NCBI RefSeq assembly: GCF_020852195.1
Contig: NZ_JADZBI010000151.1
Coordinates: forward strand, 1 to 52,912
DNA length: 52,912 nt
Reading direction: 5' to 3'
DNA from: Hyphomicrobium sp.
GTDB taxonomy: Bacteria > Pseudomonadota > Alphaproteobacteria > Rhizobiales > Hyphomicrobiaceae
The translations under genes and the position numbers were made by a program. Below are positions 43,025 through 52,912 of this stretch, piece by piece. Position 1 is the stretch's first letter. Each line of letters opens with the position of its first letter. Under the pieces are notes generated by a model. That model had not been told where the DNA came from. It searched no databases and saw only the letters and a list, made by a program, of their open reading frames with translations.

Positions 43025-44752
43025 CTAATCCTGGCCTTCCAGCACCCAGCGAACCTCGGTCTCGCCGAACGTCGCGCCGCGCGCCACGATCTGCAGCGAG
43101 CGGCGTGGGCCGGCGGAATCGGCGAAGTAGGTGCTTTCCTCGATGGCGAGGCGCGCGCCTTCGAGGCTGAACCACCAGGTGTCGCCGCCCGGCAGCTCGA
43201 TGATGGCAATGCTCGGGTTGTCACCGCGCCGGCAGCGTACCGCCGGATGCAGATGGAAGTGGACTGCGAACGGCACATCCTGGCGCAGGCGCACGGTGCC
43301 GTGCTTGCCGGCAAGGCGGTCGATGCCGAGCAGGCGCCGGCCGGAGGCGGCTAGCGCCAGCGTGCGCCGGTGCATGAGGCCGAAACGGCGCATGTAACCG
43401 TCGTGCTCGGCCGTGAGCTCGATGGCGCCGTCCTGCGCTTCGACCTTGGCTTTCACTTCGTCGGGGAAGCGGATCGGCATGCCGCCGACCAGGCCCTCGA
43501 GCATCTTGTGGCGGATCAGCTTCGATGACGACTTCTCGCCGAGGCAGAGCGTGTTGTGGCTTGCGGTGGCGCGCGAGGCAGCGCGCCAGTCGGCATTCGC
43601 GGACGAGGGGGCGCCACCGTTGACCAGCATCAGCGACGTGCCGACGCTGAGCTCGAAGGAGAGGCAGCCCGCGTGTGCCGCGGCCGCGGATTCGAGCGGC
43701 GGCGGCGGGCCGGCGTCCATGATCAGGATCGATGCGCCGCGTTCGAGGCGAATGTATTTCGAGGCCGGCGCGCTGGCGGGGATGGCGCCGGGATTGTCGT
43801 CGTAGACGAGCACGGTGGCGAGACCGGCCGGCGAGGCGACGCCCATGCCGTTGAAACGCGCCAGCATGCCGTCGCCGAGGCGCATGTATTTCAGCATGCC
43901 GAGCATCGCTTTCAGCATGGCCGCGAACTCGGGAGGCGCGGTGCGGCTGCGGGCTGCGAAGCACTGGCTGAGCGGCAGGAGATCGAGGATCAGCTCGACC
44001 AGGATGCCCGGGTTGCGTCCGACATGCCCGCCGTCGTGCAGGATCTGACGGTCCAGCTCCTGCACGAACAGCTTCTCCGTCTCCGAAACCTGCCCCTCAT
44101 GACCGGAGATGCAGAGCTGGGCGAGCAGCAGGGCCAGCAACGACAGCAGGCGCGGATAGCCGCTCGGGCTCGAGCGCCAGCCGGCGGCGAGCCGCACGAG
44201 CTGGATGCCGAGACTCTCGGTCAGGATCTCGTAGGTCTCGGCGTCCGCCTCTTCGAGCAGGAAGCCCGAGTGCGAGATCCACGAGATGAGCCGGCGCCCG
44301 GTGACGTGCGGCTCCCAGGCGATGCCGCTGCCGCCGCGATGGCGCATCGCCCATTCGGCGGCGAGAAGCTGCGCCATCTCGCGCGCCTCGGGACGGCCCA
44401 CGGCGGCCAAATGGCGGAGCCAGGCAAAGCCGTGCAGCGCGCGCGTCCAGGCCTCGCTCGGCGGGATGATGTCGAACGGCGATACGTCGTCGGCCAGCGC
44501 CACCGCGCCCGCGAGCCCGAACTGCCCGACCTCGACCTCGTCCCAGAAGCTCGGATCGGCGGTGCGGAGGTCCTGCGGCACGATGAGAAGCTGCTCGGCC
44601 GCCGAGGCGCCGAACTGCCAGCGGAACGGCGGCGAATAGAGCACGGACGAGATCGCGTCGCGCCGCAGGCGGTCCGCGGCCAGATGCGTAATCCTGATCC
44701 GTTCCGAAATCTTGAGCCGCGACGCCATACTCTCCTCAGGCGCATCCGTCAT
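43025..44752 (-). CDS. Heparinase II/III-like protein
   Basis: A 575-residue protein. The N-terminal two thirds are an alpha/alpha-toroid of the alginate-lyase type (WLRHLAAVGRPEAREMAQLLAAEW ... WISHSGFLLEEAD), and the C-terminal third is the heparinase II/III beta domain (SVGTSLMLVNGGAP, ATASHNTLCLGEKSS, AEHDGYMRRFGLMHRRTLAL, FHLHPAVRCRRGDN). A polysaccharide lyase fold is clear; the substrate and even activity are not. No signal peptide is seen. ATG 44728 has GAGGAGAG just before it and may be the true start, giving 567 residues. It follows rsmB by 45 bp and probably shares its transcript. Confidence 0.85.
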   Translation of the reverse strand: MTDAPEESMASRLKISERIRITHLAADRLRRDAISSVLYSPPFRWQFGASAAEQLLIVPQDLRTADPSFWDEVEVGQFGLAGAVALADDVSPFDIIPPSEAWTRALHGFAWLRHLAAVGRPEAREMAQLLAAEWAMRHRGGSGIAWEPHVTGRRLISWISHSGFLLEEADAETYEILTESLGIQLVRLAAGWRSSPSGYPRLLSLLALLLAQLCISGHEGQVSETEKLFVQELDRQILHDGGHVGRNPGILVELILDLLPLSQCFAARSRTAPPEFAAMLKAMLGMLKYMRLGDGMLARFNGMGVASPAGLATVLVYDDNPGAIPASAPASKYIRLERGASILIMDAGPPPPLESAAAAHAGCLSFELSVGTSLMLVNGGAPSSANADWRAASRATASHNTLCLGEKSSSKLIRHKMLEGLVGGMPIRFPDEVKAKVEAQDGAIELTAEHDGYMRRFGLMHRRTLALAASGRRLLGIDRLAGKHGTVRLRQDVPFAVHFHLHPAVRCRRGDNPSIAIIELPGGDTWWFSLEGARLAIEESTYFADSAGPRRSLQIVARGATFGETEVRWVLEGQD

Positions 44753-44797
44753 CGGATGGTAGCATGCCGGACTGCGTCCTCAATCGGGCACTCCGAC

Positions 44798-46192
44798 TTA
44801 TGGGGCGGAAACCGCCGTGGCCTCCGCTCCCTCCCGCCGTTGCAGGCGGGCGACGTAGAAGCCATCCATGCCAGACAGCTCCGGCTCGGGGCGCGCGAGG
44901 TGGCTCGGCAGCGTACGCAGGTCGCCCTCGGGCGTGATCCACGCAGCGTCGATGCCGGCCTCTCCCGGGGCAACGGTCGCACGGACGAACCCGGGTTGCT
45001 CATCCAAGAAACGCGCGATCTGCGCCTCGCCCTCCTCCGGCTCGAGCGAGCACGTGCAATAGACGAGGCGCCCGCCGGGTGCAACAAGGCGCGCCGCACG
45101 GTCGAGCAGGCGCCGCTGCAGCGCCGTGCGCTCGGACGTATCGTCCTTGCGCCGCAAGTGCAGGATGTCGGGGTGACGGCGGATGGTGCCGGTGGCGCTG
45201 CAGGGTGCGTCGAGCAGCACCGCATCGAACGTACGGCCGGGCTCCCAGGCCAGCACATCGGCTTCGACCACCTCGGCGTCGAGCTTGAGGCGCGCGAGGT
45301 TCTCACGGAGGCGTGCGAGCCGCGCCGGAGACTGATCCACGGCCGTGACCTTGGCGCCCGCCGCGGCGAGCTCGGCCGTCTTGCCGCCCGGCGCGGCGCA
45401 GAGGTCGGCGACGCTGAGTCCGGCTACCAGGCCAAGCAGGCGCGCCGGCAGGGCCGCCGCCGCGTCCTGCACCCACCAGGCACCTTCCGCAAAGCCGGGC
45501 AGCTCCTCTACGCGGCCGGCGTTGGCCCGTGCAATGCGTATGCTGCCCGTGGGGAGGAGGACGCCGCCCAGGCGCTCGGCCCATGTTTCCGCATCCTGCT
45601 TCACGGAAAGATCGAGGGCGGCCTCGCCCAGGGAGGCGGCGGCGATCTCGTGCGCCTGCGCGTCGCCGTAGGCGTCGGTCCAGCGACGGAGCAACCAGGA
45701 CGGCAGGTTCACCGTCACGGGGTCGAGGCGTGCCAGCACCTCCCTGCGCGTCGCCGACACGCGTCGCAGCACGGCATTGGTCAGGCGGTCGAACCGGCGC
45801 GCCTTCGGGTCGGCGCGGCACTGGTCCACGGCAAGGCTGATGGCGGCATGCGGCGGCGTCTCCAGCATCAGGAGCTGGGCAGACGCGGAGAGCAGAATGG
45901 GCCACAGGCGACCGGCGTCCGCAGGCAGCGGCTTCTCCAGGAAGGAGGAGACGACGGCCTCCAACTCGCCCTTGCGGCGGAGCACGGTCATGACGACAAG
46001 GCGTGCGAACGCGCGGTCGCGCGCCTCGAGCGGGCCGGCCTTGGCGACGGCGGCCTCGAAGGCGTCGTCGAGCGGACGGCCGCGATCGAGGATGGAGACA
46101 AGGCAGGCGGCTACGGCCTCTCGCGCGGCAAAGCCTGCGGGTTTCGGACGCGTCACGTGCTTGCGTTCAGGAGGTGGCATTGGGTGCTTCAC
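44798..46192 (-). CDS. rsmB: RsmB-family 16S rRNA m5C methyltransferase
   Basis: A 464-residue protein with a NusB-like N-terminal domain (about residues 20-150, LEARDRAFARLVVMTVLRRKGEL ... RRFDRLTNAVLRRV) and a SAM domain: LSVADLCAAPGGKTAELAA, VTAVDQSPARLARLRENL, FDAVLLDAPCSATGTIRRHPDI and RLVYCTCSLEPEEGE. The Cys of DAPC and of TCS are the product-release and nucleophilic residues. E. coli RsmB makes m5C967. The start is a GTG at 46192 with AAGGGA upstream; ATG 46180 is the alternative. It is followed by the heparinase-like gene. Confidence 0.9.
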   Translation of the reverse strand: MKHPMPPPERKHVTRPKPAGFAAREAVAACLVSILDRGRPLDDAFEAAVAKAGPLEARDRAFARLVVMTVLRRKGELEAVVSSFLEKPLPADAGRLWPILLSASAQLLMLETPPHAAISLAVDQCRADPKARRFDRLTNAVLRRVSATRREVLARLDPVTVNLPSWLLRRWTDAYGDAQAHEIAAASLGEAALDLSVKQDAETWAERLGGVLLPTGSIRIARANAGRVEELPGFAEGAWWVQDAAAALPARLLGLVAGLSVADLCAAPGGKTAELAAAGAKVTAVDQSPARLARLRENLARLKLDAEVVEADVLAWEPGRTFDAVLLDAPCSATGTIRRHPDILHLRRKDDTSERTALQRRLLDRAARLVAPGGRLVYCTCSLEPEEGEAQIARFLDEQPGFVRATVAPGEAGIDAAWITPEGDLRTLPSHLARPEPELSGMDGFYVARLQRREGAEATAVSAP

Positions 46193-46276
46193 CGGCTTCC
46201 CTTGGCGGGAGCGGAGCGATGCGTCAAGCGGAAGGCCGCGATGGCCGTGTTCTGCGCCCCCTCACCCGGACGCGAT

Positions 46277-46341
46277 GTCCATGCGGAGCATGGCTCCGCC
46301 ATGACCAATCGCTTCCAACCTCTCCCGAGTGGGGGAGAGGT
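46277..46341. repeat. 29-nt double-hairpin module plus GAGAGG repeat between rsmB and htpX
   Basis: 46277-46305 is the reversed 29-nt module (see 40680-40708). It is directly followed by 46306-46341 (CAATCGCTTCC ... GGGGGAGAGGT), which matches 29815-29848. CCTCTCCC ... GGGAGAGG is itself a stem. The region lies just 3' of htpX and upstream of rsmB on the minus strand. Confidence 0.7.
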
Positions 46342-46367
46342 CGATAGGAGGGGGTCTGGGGAGGCGC

Positions 46368-47327
46368 TTAGCCCCAGGGGCCGCGGGACGAGGTCTGCGA
46401 CCAGGGGCCGGAAGGGCCGGCCCCGCCGCCGGTCGAGATTGCGCCGCTAACGTCGATGCCGCTCTTCGCCATCTCCTCGGCGAGCGCCTCCAGCGCCGCG
46501 ACGCGGTTCGCGGTGTTGGGGTGGGTCGAGAACAGGTTGTCCATGCCCTGGCCCGTCAGCGGGTTGATGATGAACATGTGCGCAGCGGCCGGGATCTCCT
46601 CCGCTTCCTCGTTCGGGATGCGTTTCACTGCGCGCTCGATGCGCAAGAGCGAGGCGGACAACCAGCGCGGGTTGCCGCAGATGAGGGCACCCATGCGGTC
46701 CGCCTGATACTCGCGCGAGCGGCTGATGGCCATCTGCACGAGCATGGCCGCGAACGGTGCAACCAGCATTGCCAGGATGGCGCCGATCATGCCGATGCCG
46801 CTGCGCTCGTTGTTGTGGCCGCCGAACAGCATGCCGAACTGCAGATACTGAGCCAGCATGGAGATGGCGCCGCCGATGGTGGCGGCAACCGTCATGGTCA
46901 GCGTGTCGCGGTTCTTGATGTGCGCCAGCTCGTGCGCGATGACGCCGGCCAGTTCCTCGCGCGGCAACGCGTCGAGCAGGCCGGTGGTCGCAGCAACGGC
47001 TGCGCGCGACGGGCTGCGGCCGGTCGCGAACGCGTTCGGCTGCGGATTGTTCATGATGTAGACGCGCGGCATAGGCAGCTCGGCGCGGCGCGCCAAGTCG
47101 CGCACGAGGCCGTAGTATTCGGGGGCGCTGCGCTCGTCCACCTCCTGCGCCCCGAACATCTTCAAAACCATCTTGTCCGAGTTCCAGAGGCTGAAGAGGT
47201 TCATGGCCAGCGCTAAGAAAAAGGCGATGACCATGCCCGTCTGCCCGCCCACGGCGGCGCCCATGGCGACGAAAATCGCGGTCAGGGCCGCGAGCAGAGC
47301 CGCCGTCTTGGCGTAATTCATCGGCAT
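46368..47327 (-). CDS. htpX: HtpX-type membrane zinc metalloprotease
   Basis: A 319-residue inner-membrane M48 protease. Two N-terminal helices ([23 protein letters not shown] and [18 protein letters not shown]), [14 protein letters not shown] (HExxH zinc site), two further helices and [11 protein letters not shown], whose Glu is the third ligand. HtpX degrades misfolded membrane proteins with FtsH. The C terminus has an extra Gly/Ser/Pro-rich tail. I chose ATG 47327 because GGAG lies 8 nt upstream; ATG 47321 is next, and the frame to 47372 is less likely. No clear RpoH promoter is seen. Confidence 0.9.
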   Translation of the reverse strand: MPMNYAKTAALLAALTAIFVAMGAAVGGQTGMVIAFFLALAMNLFSLWNSDKMVLKMFGAQEVDERSAPEYYGLVRDLARRAELPMPRVYIMNNPQPNAFATGRSPSRAAVAATTGLLDALPREELAGVIAHELAHIKNRDTLTMTVAATIGGAISMLAQYLQFGMLFGGHNNERSGIGMIGAILAMLVAPFAAMLVQMAISRSREYQADRMGALICGNPRWLSASLLRIERAVKRIPNEEAEEIPAAAHMFIINPLTGQGMDNLFSTHPNTANRVAALEALAEEMAKSGIDVSGAISTGGGAGPSGPWSQTSSRGPWG

Positions 47328-47440
47328 TCCGTTCACTCCAGAGTGTCGACCCGCGTGCGCGCACGGCCACATCCGGCCGCATCGCGCACGCCCTCGGCCA
47401 TGCTATATAGGAAGGGTGCTGGCCGACGACCAGCATCCCG

Positions 47441-47695
47441 ATGCAAATGGAAACTCGCGCGCCCGCAATGACACTTCCCGACGAAGAGAACCCCTCAGTA
47501 GCGGCGCCCGACGCCACGCCGCGGAAGCCGCTTTCGCCGGCTGCCGAGCGGGCGCTGGCCGAAGCCGCAGCGCGGCGCGCTGCCACCGAGCGAGCCAACG
47601 GCGGCAACACGCAGCCGGAAATCGGCGGCCCCGAGGGGCCCGAGCCGACCCGTTACGGCGATTGGGAGAAGGGCGGTCTGATCAGCGATTTCTAG
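47441..47695 (+). CDS. DUF1674 protein, succinate dehydrogenase assembly factor 4-like
   Basis: An 84-residue protein whose last third, EIGGPEGPEPTRYGDWEKGGLISDF, is the DUF1674/SDHAF4 signature. In mitochondria the family binds the flavinylated SdhA and helps complex II assembly; the same job is expected here. The N-terminal half is Ala/Pro-rich and disordered. The start is uncertain: ATG 47441, 47447 or 47468 are all possible, and none has a good ribosome site. It is divergent from htpX, 113 bp away. Confidence 0.85.
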   Translation: MQMETRAPAMTLPDEENPSVAAPDATPRKPLSPAAERALAEAAARRAATERANGGNTQPEIGGPEGPEPTRYGDWEKGGLISDF

Positions 47696-47754
47696 TTGCT
47701 GATTGCCGGTGCACGCTCCTCCGCAGGCTGCCGATCGTACGCGCACCTGCCGCC

Positions 47755-47790
47755 CAAAATCGGTTCCCACTTTTCCGGAAGCGCTCTAGG
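47755..47790. repeat. Possible fragment of a dispersed intergenic repeat
   Basis: The stretch with AATCGGTTCCCACTTTTCC and GAAGCGCTCTAG resembles, from memory, a short repeat common in Hyphomicrobiales intergenic DNA. No second copy is in this window, so the call rests on recollection alone. Confidence 0.3.
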
Positions 47791-47831
47791 CTAGGCGGCG
47801 GGGACACGGCAACTCAGGTTGCGGGGGAGCG

Positions 47832-48557
47832 ATGCGACAACCGGCACGAAAGAGACCACGCCGTATTTTCTCGAAGCTGCTTCTCGGACTCATCCTTTTC
47901 GTTGCCATCGCCGGAGGCTTCTGGTTCGGCCTCATCCCGCAGCGCTTGAGCCCCTTCAGCCCGGTCACGCTCGACGAGCGGCCGTCGTTCTTCGTCGATC
48001 CCAAGCTTTCGGCGCTGCGGTTCGACACCGAGCTCTGCCAGGCGGTGCTGAAGCAGCCCCACATCGACGCGACGCCGATCCCGGACCGGGTCTCGCAGAA
48101 CAACTGCGGATGGGTGAACGCGGTGCGCTTCACGCAGACGGGCGGGGCAAAGATCGGCGTCGATCCCCTCACCTGCGAGATGGCGGCGGCGCTGACGCTC
48201 TGGGTGGAACACGAGGTGCAGCCGCTTGCCCGCGAGATGTTCGGCCAGGAGGTGGTGCGGCTCGGCGACATGGGCACCTACGACTGCCGCAACATCGTCG
48301 GCAATCCGTTCTGGAAGGGGCTGCGCAGCCAGCACGCCGCCGCCAACGCCATCGACATCTCGGGCTTCACGTTCGCCGACGGGCGCACGATCAGCCTGCT
48401 CCGGGACTGGAAGGGCAGCGGCAAGGAGAGCGCGTTCCTGCGCGAGGTGCACCGGCGCTCGTGCCGCTACTTCCGCGTGGCGCTCGGCCCCGAGTTCAAC
48501 AAGGCGCACGCCAACCACTTCCACTTCGACCGCGGCCTCATGTGGACGTGCCGGTAG
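47832..48557 (+). CDS. Extensin-like_C family periplasmic protein
   Basis: A 241-residue protein with an N-terminal membrane anchor or uncleaved signal (about residues 14-34, FSKLLLGLILFVAIAGGFWF) after a basic start. The domain covers residues 65-240, with six Cys (FDTELCQAVL, NNCGW, LTCEMA, YDCRN, RSCRY, WTCR) and the pair SQHAAANAIDISGF and ANHFHFDRG, whose His and Asp look like a metal site related to D-Ala-D-Ala peptidases of the LAS type. It likely acts on the cell wall; activity is not proven for the family as far as I know. GGGGGAG precedes the ATG. Confidence 0.85.
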   Translation: MRQPARKRPRRIFSKLLLGLILFVAIAGGFWFGLIPQRLSPFSPVTLDERPSFFVDPKLSALRFDTELCQAVLKQPHIDATPIPDRVSQNNCGWVNAVRFTQTGGAKIGVDPLTCEMAAALTLWVEHEVQPLAREMFGQEVVRLGDMGTYDCRNIVGNPFWKGLRSQHAAANAIDISGFTFADGRTISLLRDWKGSGKESAFLREVHRRSCRYFRVALGPEFNKAHANHFHFDRGLMWTCR

Positions 48558-48606
48558 GGCGGGGTGTTCTTGCGGCCAGATGAGGACGCGAAGCGGAATC
48601 GCGCAG

Positions 48607-48622
48607 AGCCGGGATGACAGAG
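48607..48622. repeat. Possible remnant half of the paired-hairpin repeat
   Basis: GCCGGGATGACAGAGG matches the right side of the left hairpin in copies A-E (for example GCCGGAGTGACAGAGG in copy D). No partner arm or second hairpin is present, so this is a decayed half copy or chance. Confidence 0.35.
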
Positions 48623-48789
48623 GACGGAACGCGCCAGGCGATTTCTGCTCCAAGCATGAGTGAGCCAGGAGCGGACGCAAATCGCAGCGCTTTGGTTGTG
48701 CTGTAGCGGATCTTCGCGGCCCGGCATTTCAAACCGTCGCCTGCCGCAGCGTATGTTGGATCAATAGATATCCGGTTGGATAACTATCG

Positions 48790-48839
48790 TTGACACCGGT
48801 TTGGCCACCTATATAGTTAGTCAAATGGATAACCATTTG
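48790..48839 (+). promoter_or_regulatory. Sigma-70 promoter and overlapping operator of the ArsR gene
   Basis: TTGACA (48790-48795), 16 bp, TATAGT (48812-48817). The expected start of transcription, about 48824, coincides with the ATG at 48825, so the mRNA should be leaderless. The perfect palindrome CAAATGG-ATAA-CCATTTG (48822-48839) covers the start and the first codons and is a likely autoregulatory site; TGGATAAC also occurs at 48777-48784, 49 bp upstream of the matching part of the palindrome. Confidence 0.65.
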
Positions 48840-49184
48840 TACCAGCTCGATCGCGCCTTCGGGGCACTCGCCGACCCGACGCGTCGGGCCATCATGGCGC
48901 GCCTCGCGCAAGGAGAGGCGTCCGTGGGAGAGCTTGCTCGGCCGTTCGACATGGCGCTGCCGAGCCTGATGAAGCACATCCGCGTCCTTGAGACGGGCGG
49001 GCTCGTCGAGTCGGAGAAGCAGGGCCGGGTCCGCACATGTCGACTGAAGCCGTCCGGGTTGAAGGGCGTCGAGAACTGGCTCACCGAGCAGCGGGCAATT
49101 TGGGAGGCACGCCTTGATCGCCTCGAGGCCTACGCGACATCACTCGAGAAGAAGGCGCGGAGAAAAAAGCGCGACGGTCGATAG
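48825..49184 (+). CDS. ArsR-family transcriptional regulator
   Basis: A 119-residue winged-helix protein: FGALADPTRRAIMARLAQGEASVGELARPFDMALPSLMKHIRVLETGGLVES is the HTH with the usual A-D-P-T-R-R start, and RVRTCRLKP the wing. No cysteine metal site like that of arsenic or cadmium sensors is present (only one Cys), which fits the non-metal subgroup paired with SRPBCC proteins. I chose ATG 48825 because the promoter lies across the longer frame that begins at 48801. It is followed 38 bp later by the SRPBCC gene, presumably in one operon. Confidence 0.9.
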   Translation: MDNHLYQLDRAFGALADPTRRAIMARLAQGEASVGELARPFDMALPSLMKHIRVLETGGLVESEKQGRVRTCRLKPSGLKGVENWLTEQRAIWEARLDRLEAYATSLEKKARRKKRDGR

Positions 49185-49222
49185 CCCAACGATGATATCG
49201 ACATAAATTCAAGGAGTGCGCC

Positions 49223-49714
49223 ATGACATCGACACCCGACAAAGCTCTCTCCCAATGGGATATCGAACGCGAAATTGTTCTCTCGCGCGTGATCAAGGCA
49301 AAACGTGAGTATGTCTTCGCGGCCTGGACCGATCCAAACCACTTGCCGCGCTGGTTTGGCCCGGCAGGGTTCAAGATCGAAACGAAGGAGATCGACATTC
49401 GCGTCGGCGGAACCTGGCGCTTCGATATGCTCGCCCCAAACGGCCAACGTTTCCCGAGTCGGATGCATTTCCGCCGTATCGAACCTCCTCGCTTGATCGA
49501 GTTCGATCACGGCTCGGACATGGATGACGATCCCGCTCGCTTTCGCACCACGATCACATTCGATGAGCAGAGCGACGGCAAGACCGTAGTCACGCTGCGA
49601 CAGCTGCATCCGACCAAGACACAACGCTACGCTAAGATCGGCTTCGGCGCTGTCGAGTACGGCTATCAGACACTCGATAAGCTCGCAGCACATGTTGAAG
49701 CGGGGGCAAGCTAA
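49223..49714 (+). CDS. SRPBCC (AHSA1-like) domain protein
   Basis: A 163-residue START-like protein of the Hsp90-activator-homology 1 group: REIVLSRVIKAKREYVFAAWTDPNHLPRWFGPAGF, EIDIRVGGTWRFDM, RIEPPRLIEFDH and the long C-terminal helix FGAVEYGYQTLDKLAAHVEA. The fold binds a hydrophobic ligand; the ligand is unknown. It pairs with an ArsR-family regulator in very many bacteria. AAGGAG lies 7 nt before the ATG. Confidence 0.9.
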   Translation: MTSTPDKALSQWDIEREIVLSRVIKAKREYVFAAWTDPNHLPRWFGPAGFKIETKEIDIRVGGTWRFDMLAPNGQRFPSRMHFRRIEPPRLIEFDHGSDMDDDPARFRTTITFDEQSDGKTVVTLRQLHPTKTQRYAKIGFGAVEYGYQTLDKLAAHVEAGAS

Positions 49715-49840
49715 CAACTGCCGTTGCGCAGGCGCATGGGCTCCGGCGGATGTCTGCTACGGGTCAATCGCGCACAAGCTTTGCGGGATGTTCACTTTGG
49801 CTGGAAACCGGACACGAGTTAGCCGCGCAGGCAGCGTCGC

Positions 49841-50644
49841 CTAGTCGCCCAGGCGGGCGGCGCCGATGATGGGGCCGGTGCTCGATTCCTGGATCAGAAC
49901 CACAAGCTCCTCCGTCTCGGGGCGCATGATCGCCGCGCGGGCGAGGCGGATGGTGGCGGGGCGGCCGTTCCAGACGCCGACCGGAGTCAGCTCGCGAACG
50001 ACGTTGTAGTAGGTCAGCGTCTTGCCCTTGTTCTCGCCGCCTTTAACCGCCACCTGGACGGCCTTTTGCACCACGGCCAGCCAGATGGTCGCCTCCTTGG
50101 GCTCGCTGTCGTTTGCCGCCGCACCGGCCTCGATGATGATGGTGTTGCCGTAGTGCCAGAAATGCACGGGCACGCGGCTGCTCGAGAGCGCGGTCTCGGT
50201 GGCGCGAATGGCGCGGTCGATCTCGGATGCGCTCGATCCCAGCACCTCGACTGCGCCGTTGACGACGGCCTGGGGCGTGTAAACCGTGCCGATGCCGAAG
50301 CGCTCGGCATAGTCGCGCTGGCGCTCGGCGTTGCGGGCGCCGGCGAGCGTGTCCTTCCAGCCGAGGTAGTCCCAGTAGTCGACCGGCAGCGTCAGGCCCA
50401 CGATGTTGTTCTGGTCGAGGTACTGCTTCAGGAGCGCGTCCGCGGCAGGGCAGTCGGAGCAGCCCTGGCTGGTGTACATCTCGATGACGGCGCGCGGCGC
50501 GGTCACGGCGCGCACGGCGGGCTCCGGCGTCTCGGCGAAAGCGGCGGCCGGCGCGATCAACAGGCTTGCGAGCCCGCTCGCGAAGCGGCGCACGGGACGC
50601 AGCGCCTTCGACATGTCCTTGCTCAACATGGCCCACTCTCGCAT
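49841..50644 (-). CDS. DUF1223 family, thioredoxin-like secreted protein
   Basis: A 267-residue protein with a signal peptide (about residues 20-42, RRFASGLASLLIAPAAAFAE) and a DUF1223 domain: VIEMYTSQGCSDCPAADALLKQYL gives a CSDC pair in a thioredoxin-like position, and PVDYWDYLGWKDTLAGARNAERQRDYAERFG and YTPQAVVNGAVEVLG follow. A periplasmic thiol role is possible; function is unknown. Starts at 50644, 50629 or 50614 are all possible. It lies 127 bp downstream of acnA on the same strand, a common neighbour order in this group. Confidence 0.85.
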   Translation of the reverse strand: MREWAMLSKDMSKALRPVRRFASGLASLLIAPAAAFAETPEPAVRAVTAPRAVIEMYTSQGCSDCPAADALLKQYLDQNNIVGLTLPVDYWDYLGWKDTLAGARNAERQRDYAERFGIGTVYTPQAVVNGAVEVLGSSASEIDRAIRATETALSSSRVPVHFWHYGNTIIIEAGAAANDSEPKEATIWLAVVQKAVQVAVKGGENKGKTLTYYNVVRELTPVGVWNGRPATIRLARAAIMRPETEELVVLIQESSTGPIIGAARLGD

Positions 50645-50771
50645 GGCCGGCCCCGTTCGGGTCCGGCGCGCATGCTTGCACGAGATTGATAGGATCTGGC
50701 GCGCCGCCGGTCCAGAGCGGGCGCCTCGGGATCCGCGCCCGGCCGAGATTATATTTTCTTAATCCCGAGGC

Positions 50772-52912
<2,141 letters not shown>

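Noticed and set aside
41255-43354. A 699-codon plus-strand open frame opposite purH
   Set aside because: Shadow of purH and its neighbours; no domain features.
43556-46450. A 964-codon plus-strand open frame opposite the heparinase-like and rsmB genes
   Set aside because: It mirrors two well-supported minus-strand genes and has Arg/Gly/Ala/His-rich composition without motifs; such antisense frames are expected at this GC content.
47395-47440. RpoH heat-shock promoter for htpX
   Set aside because: CCTATATAG resembles a -10, but no CTTG -35 lies at the right distance.
48801-48824. Earlier start of the ArsR gene at 48801
   Set aside because: It would put the -10 element and most of the promoter inside the coding region, while ATG 48825 coincides with the predicted transcription start.

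Overview
The window is GC-rich, densely coded chromosomal DNA of an alphaproteobacterium, most likely Hyphomicrobiales (Rhizobiales). The pointers are the gene blocks hemC-hemD-mitofilin-hemY, heparinase II/III-purH, rsmB-htpX-DUF1674 and DUF1223-acnA, a DUF2794 gene, a phasin, promoters of the EcfG general-stress type and FNR/FixK-type boxes. No genus is claimed. I see no phage, integrase, IS transposase, rRNA or CRISPR. Most of the window is core metabolism with small accessory blocks between.

Layout. 1-198: 3' end of a zinc-binding-like gene. 264-3928: minus-strand block of formylglycine-generating enzyme (FGE), two small membrane proteins and an arylsulfatase, so a sulfatase with its own maturase. 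4462-5265: two divergent small cytochromes c that share an FNR/FixK-like box. 5396-7056: LysE-type exporter and a cysteine synthase-like enzyme. 7256-12360: surface-polysaccharide block (O-antigen ligase/polymerase, two small glycosyltransferases, two divergent FkbM methyltransferases). 12562-13764: unknown membrane protein with a cysteine-rich loop. 13832-15702: phasin with an upstream FNR/FixK box, and a short-chain dehydrogenase. 15947-17978: small stress-type proteins, two of them behind EcfG-like promoters. 18123-18198: tRNA-Thr(CGT).

18411-29606: tsaD-gpsA-EVE-methyltransferase on the minus strand, then hemC-hemD-mitofilin-hemY and acs on the plus strand. 30008-34051: M3 peptidase, DUF2794 gene and Bax-inhibitor-1 protein, with a strongly structured noncoding stretch at 32142-32470 that is the best candidate for an undescribed RNA. 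34272-38895: ABC transporter divergent from a TesA-like esterase (the ybbAP/tesA arrangement), then thpR. 39164-47695: UMF1-type MFS transporter, GNAT, purH, heparinase-like protein, rsmB, htpX and a DUF1674 (SDHAF4-like) gene. 47832-52912: extensin-like protein, an ArsR/SRPBCC pair with a leaderless promoter-operator, DUF1223 protein and the 3' part of aconitase.

Intergenic DNA carries two repeat families I could align by eye: five copies of a paired-hairpin element of about 100 bp, and three copies of a 29-nt double-hairpin module, one of them nested inside a paired-hairpin copy. Functions are assigned from motifs and remembered family features only; no database search was possible.
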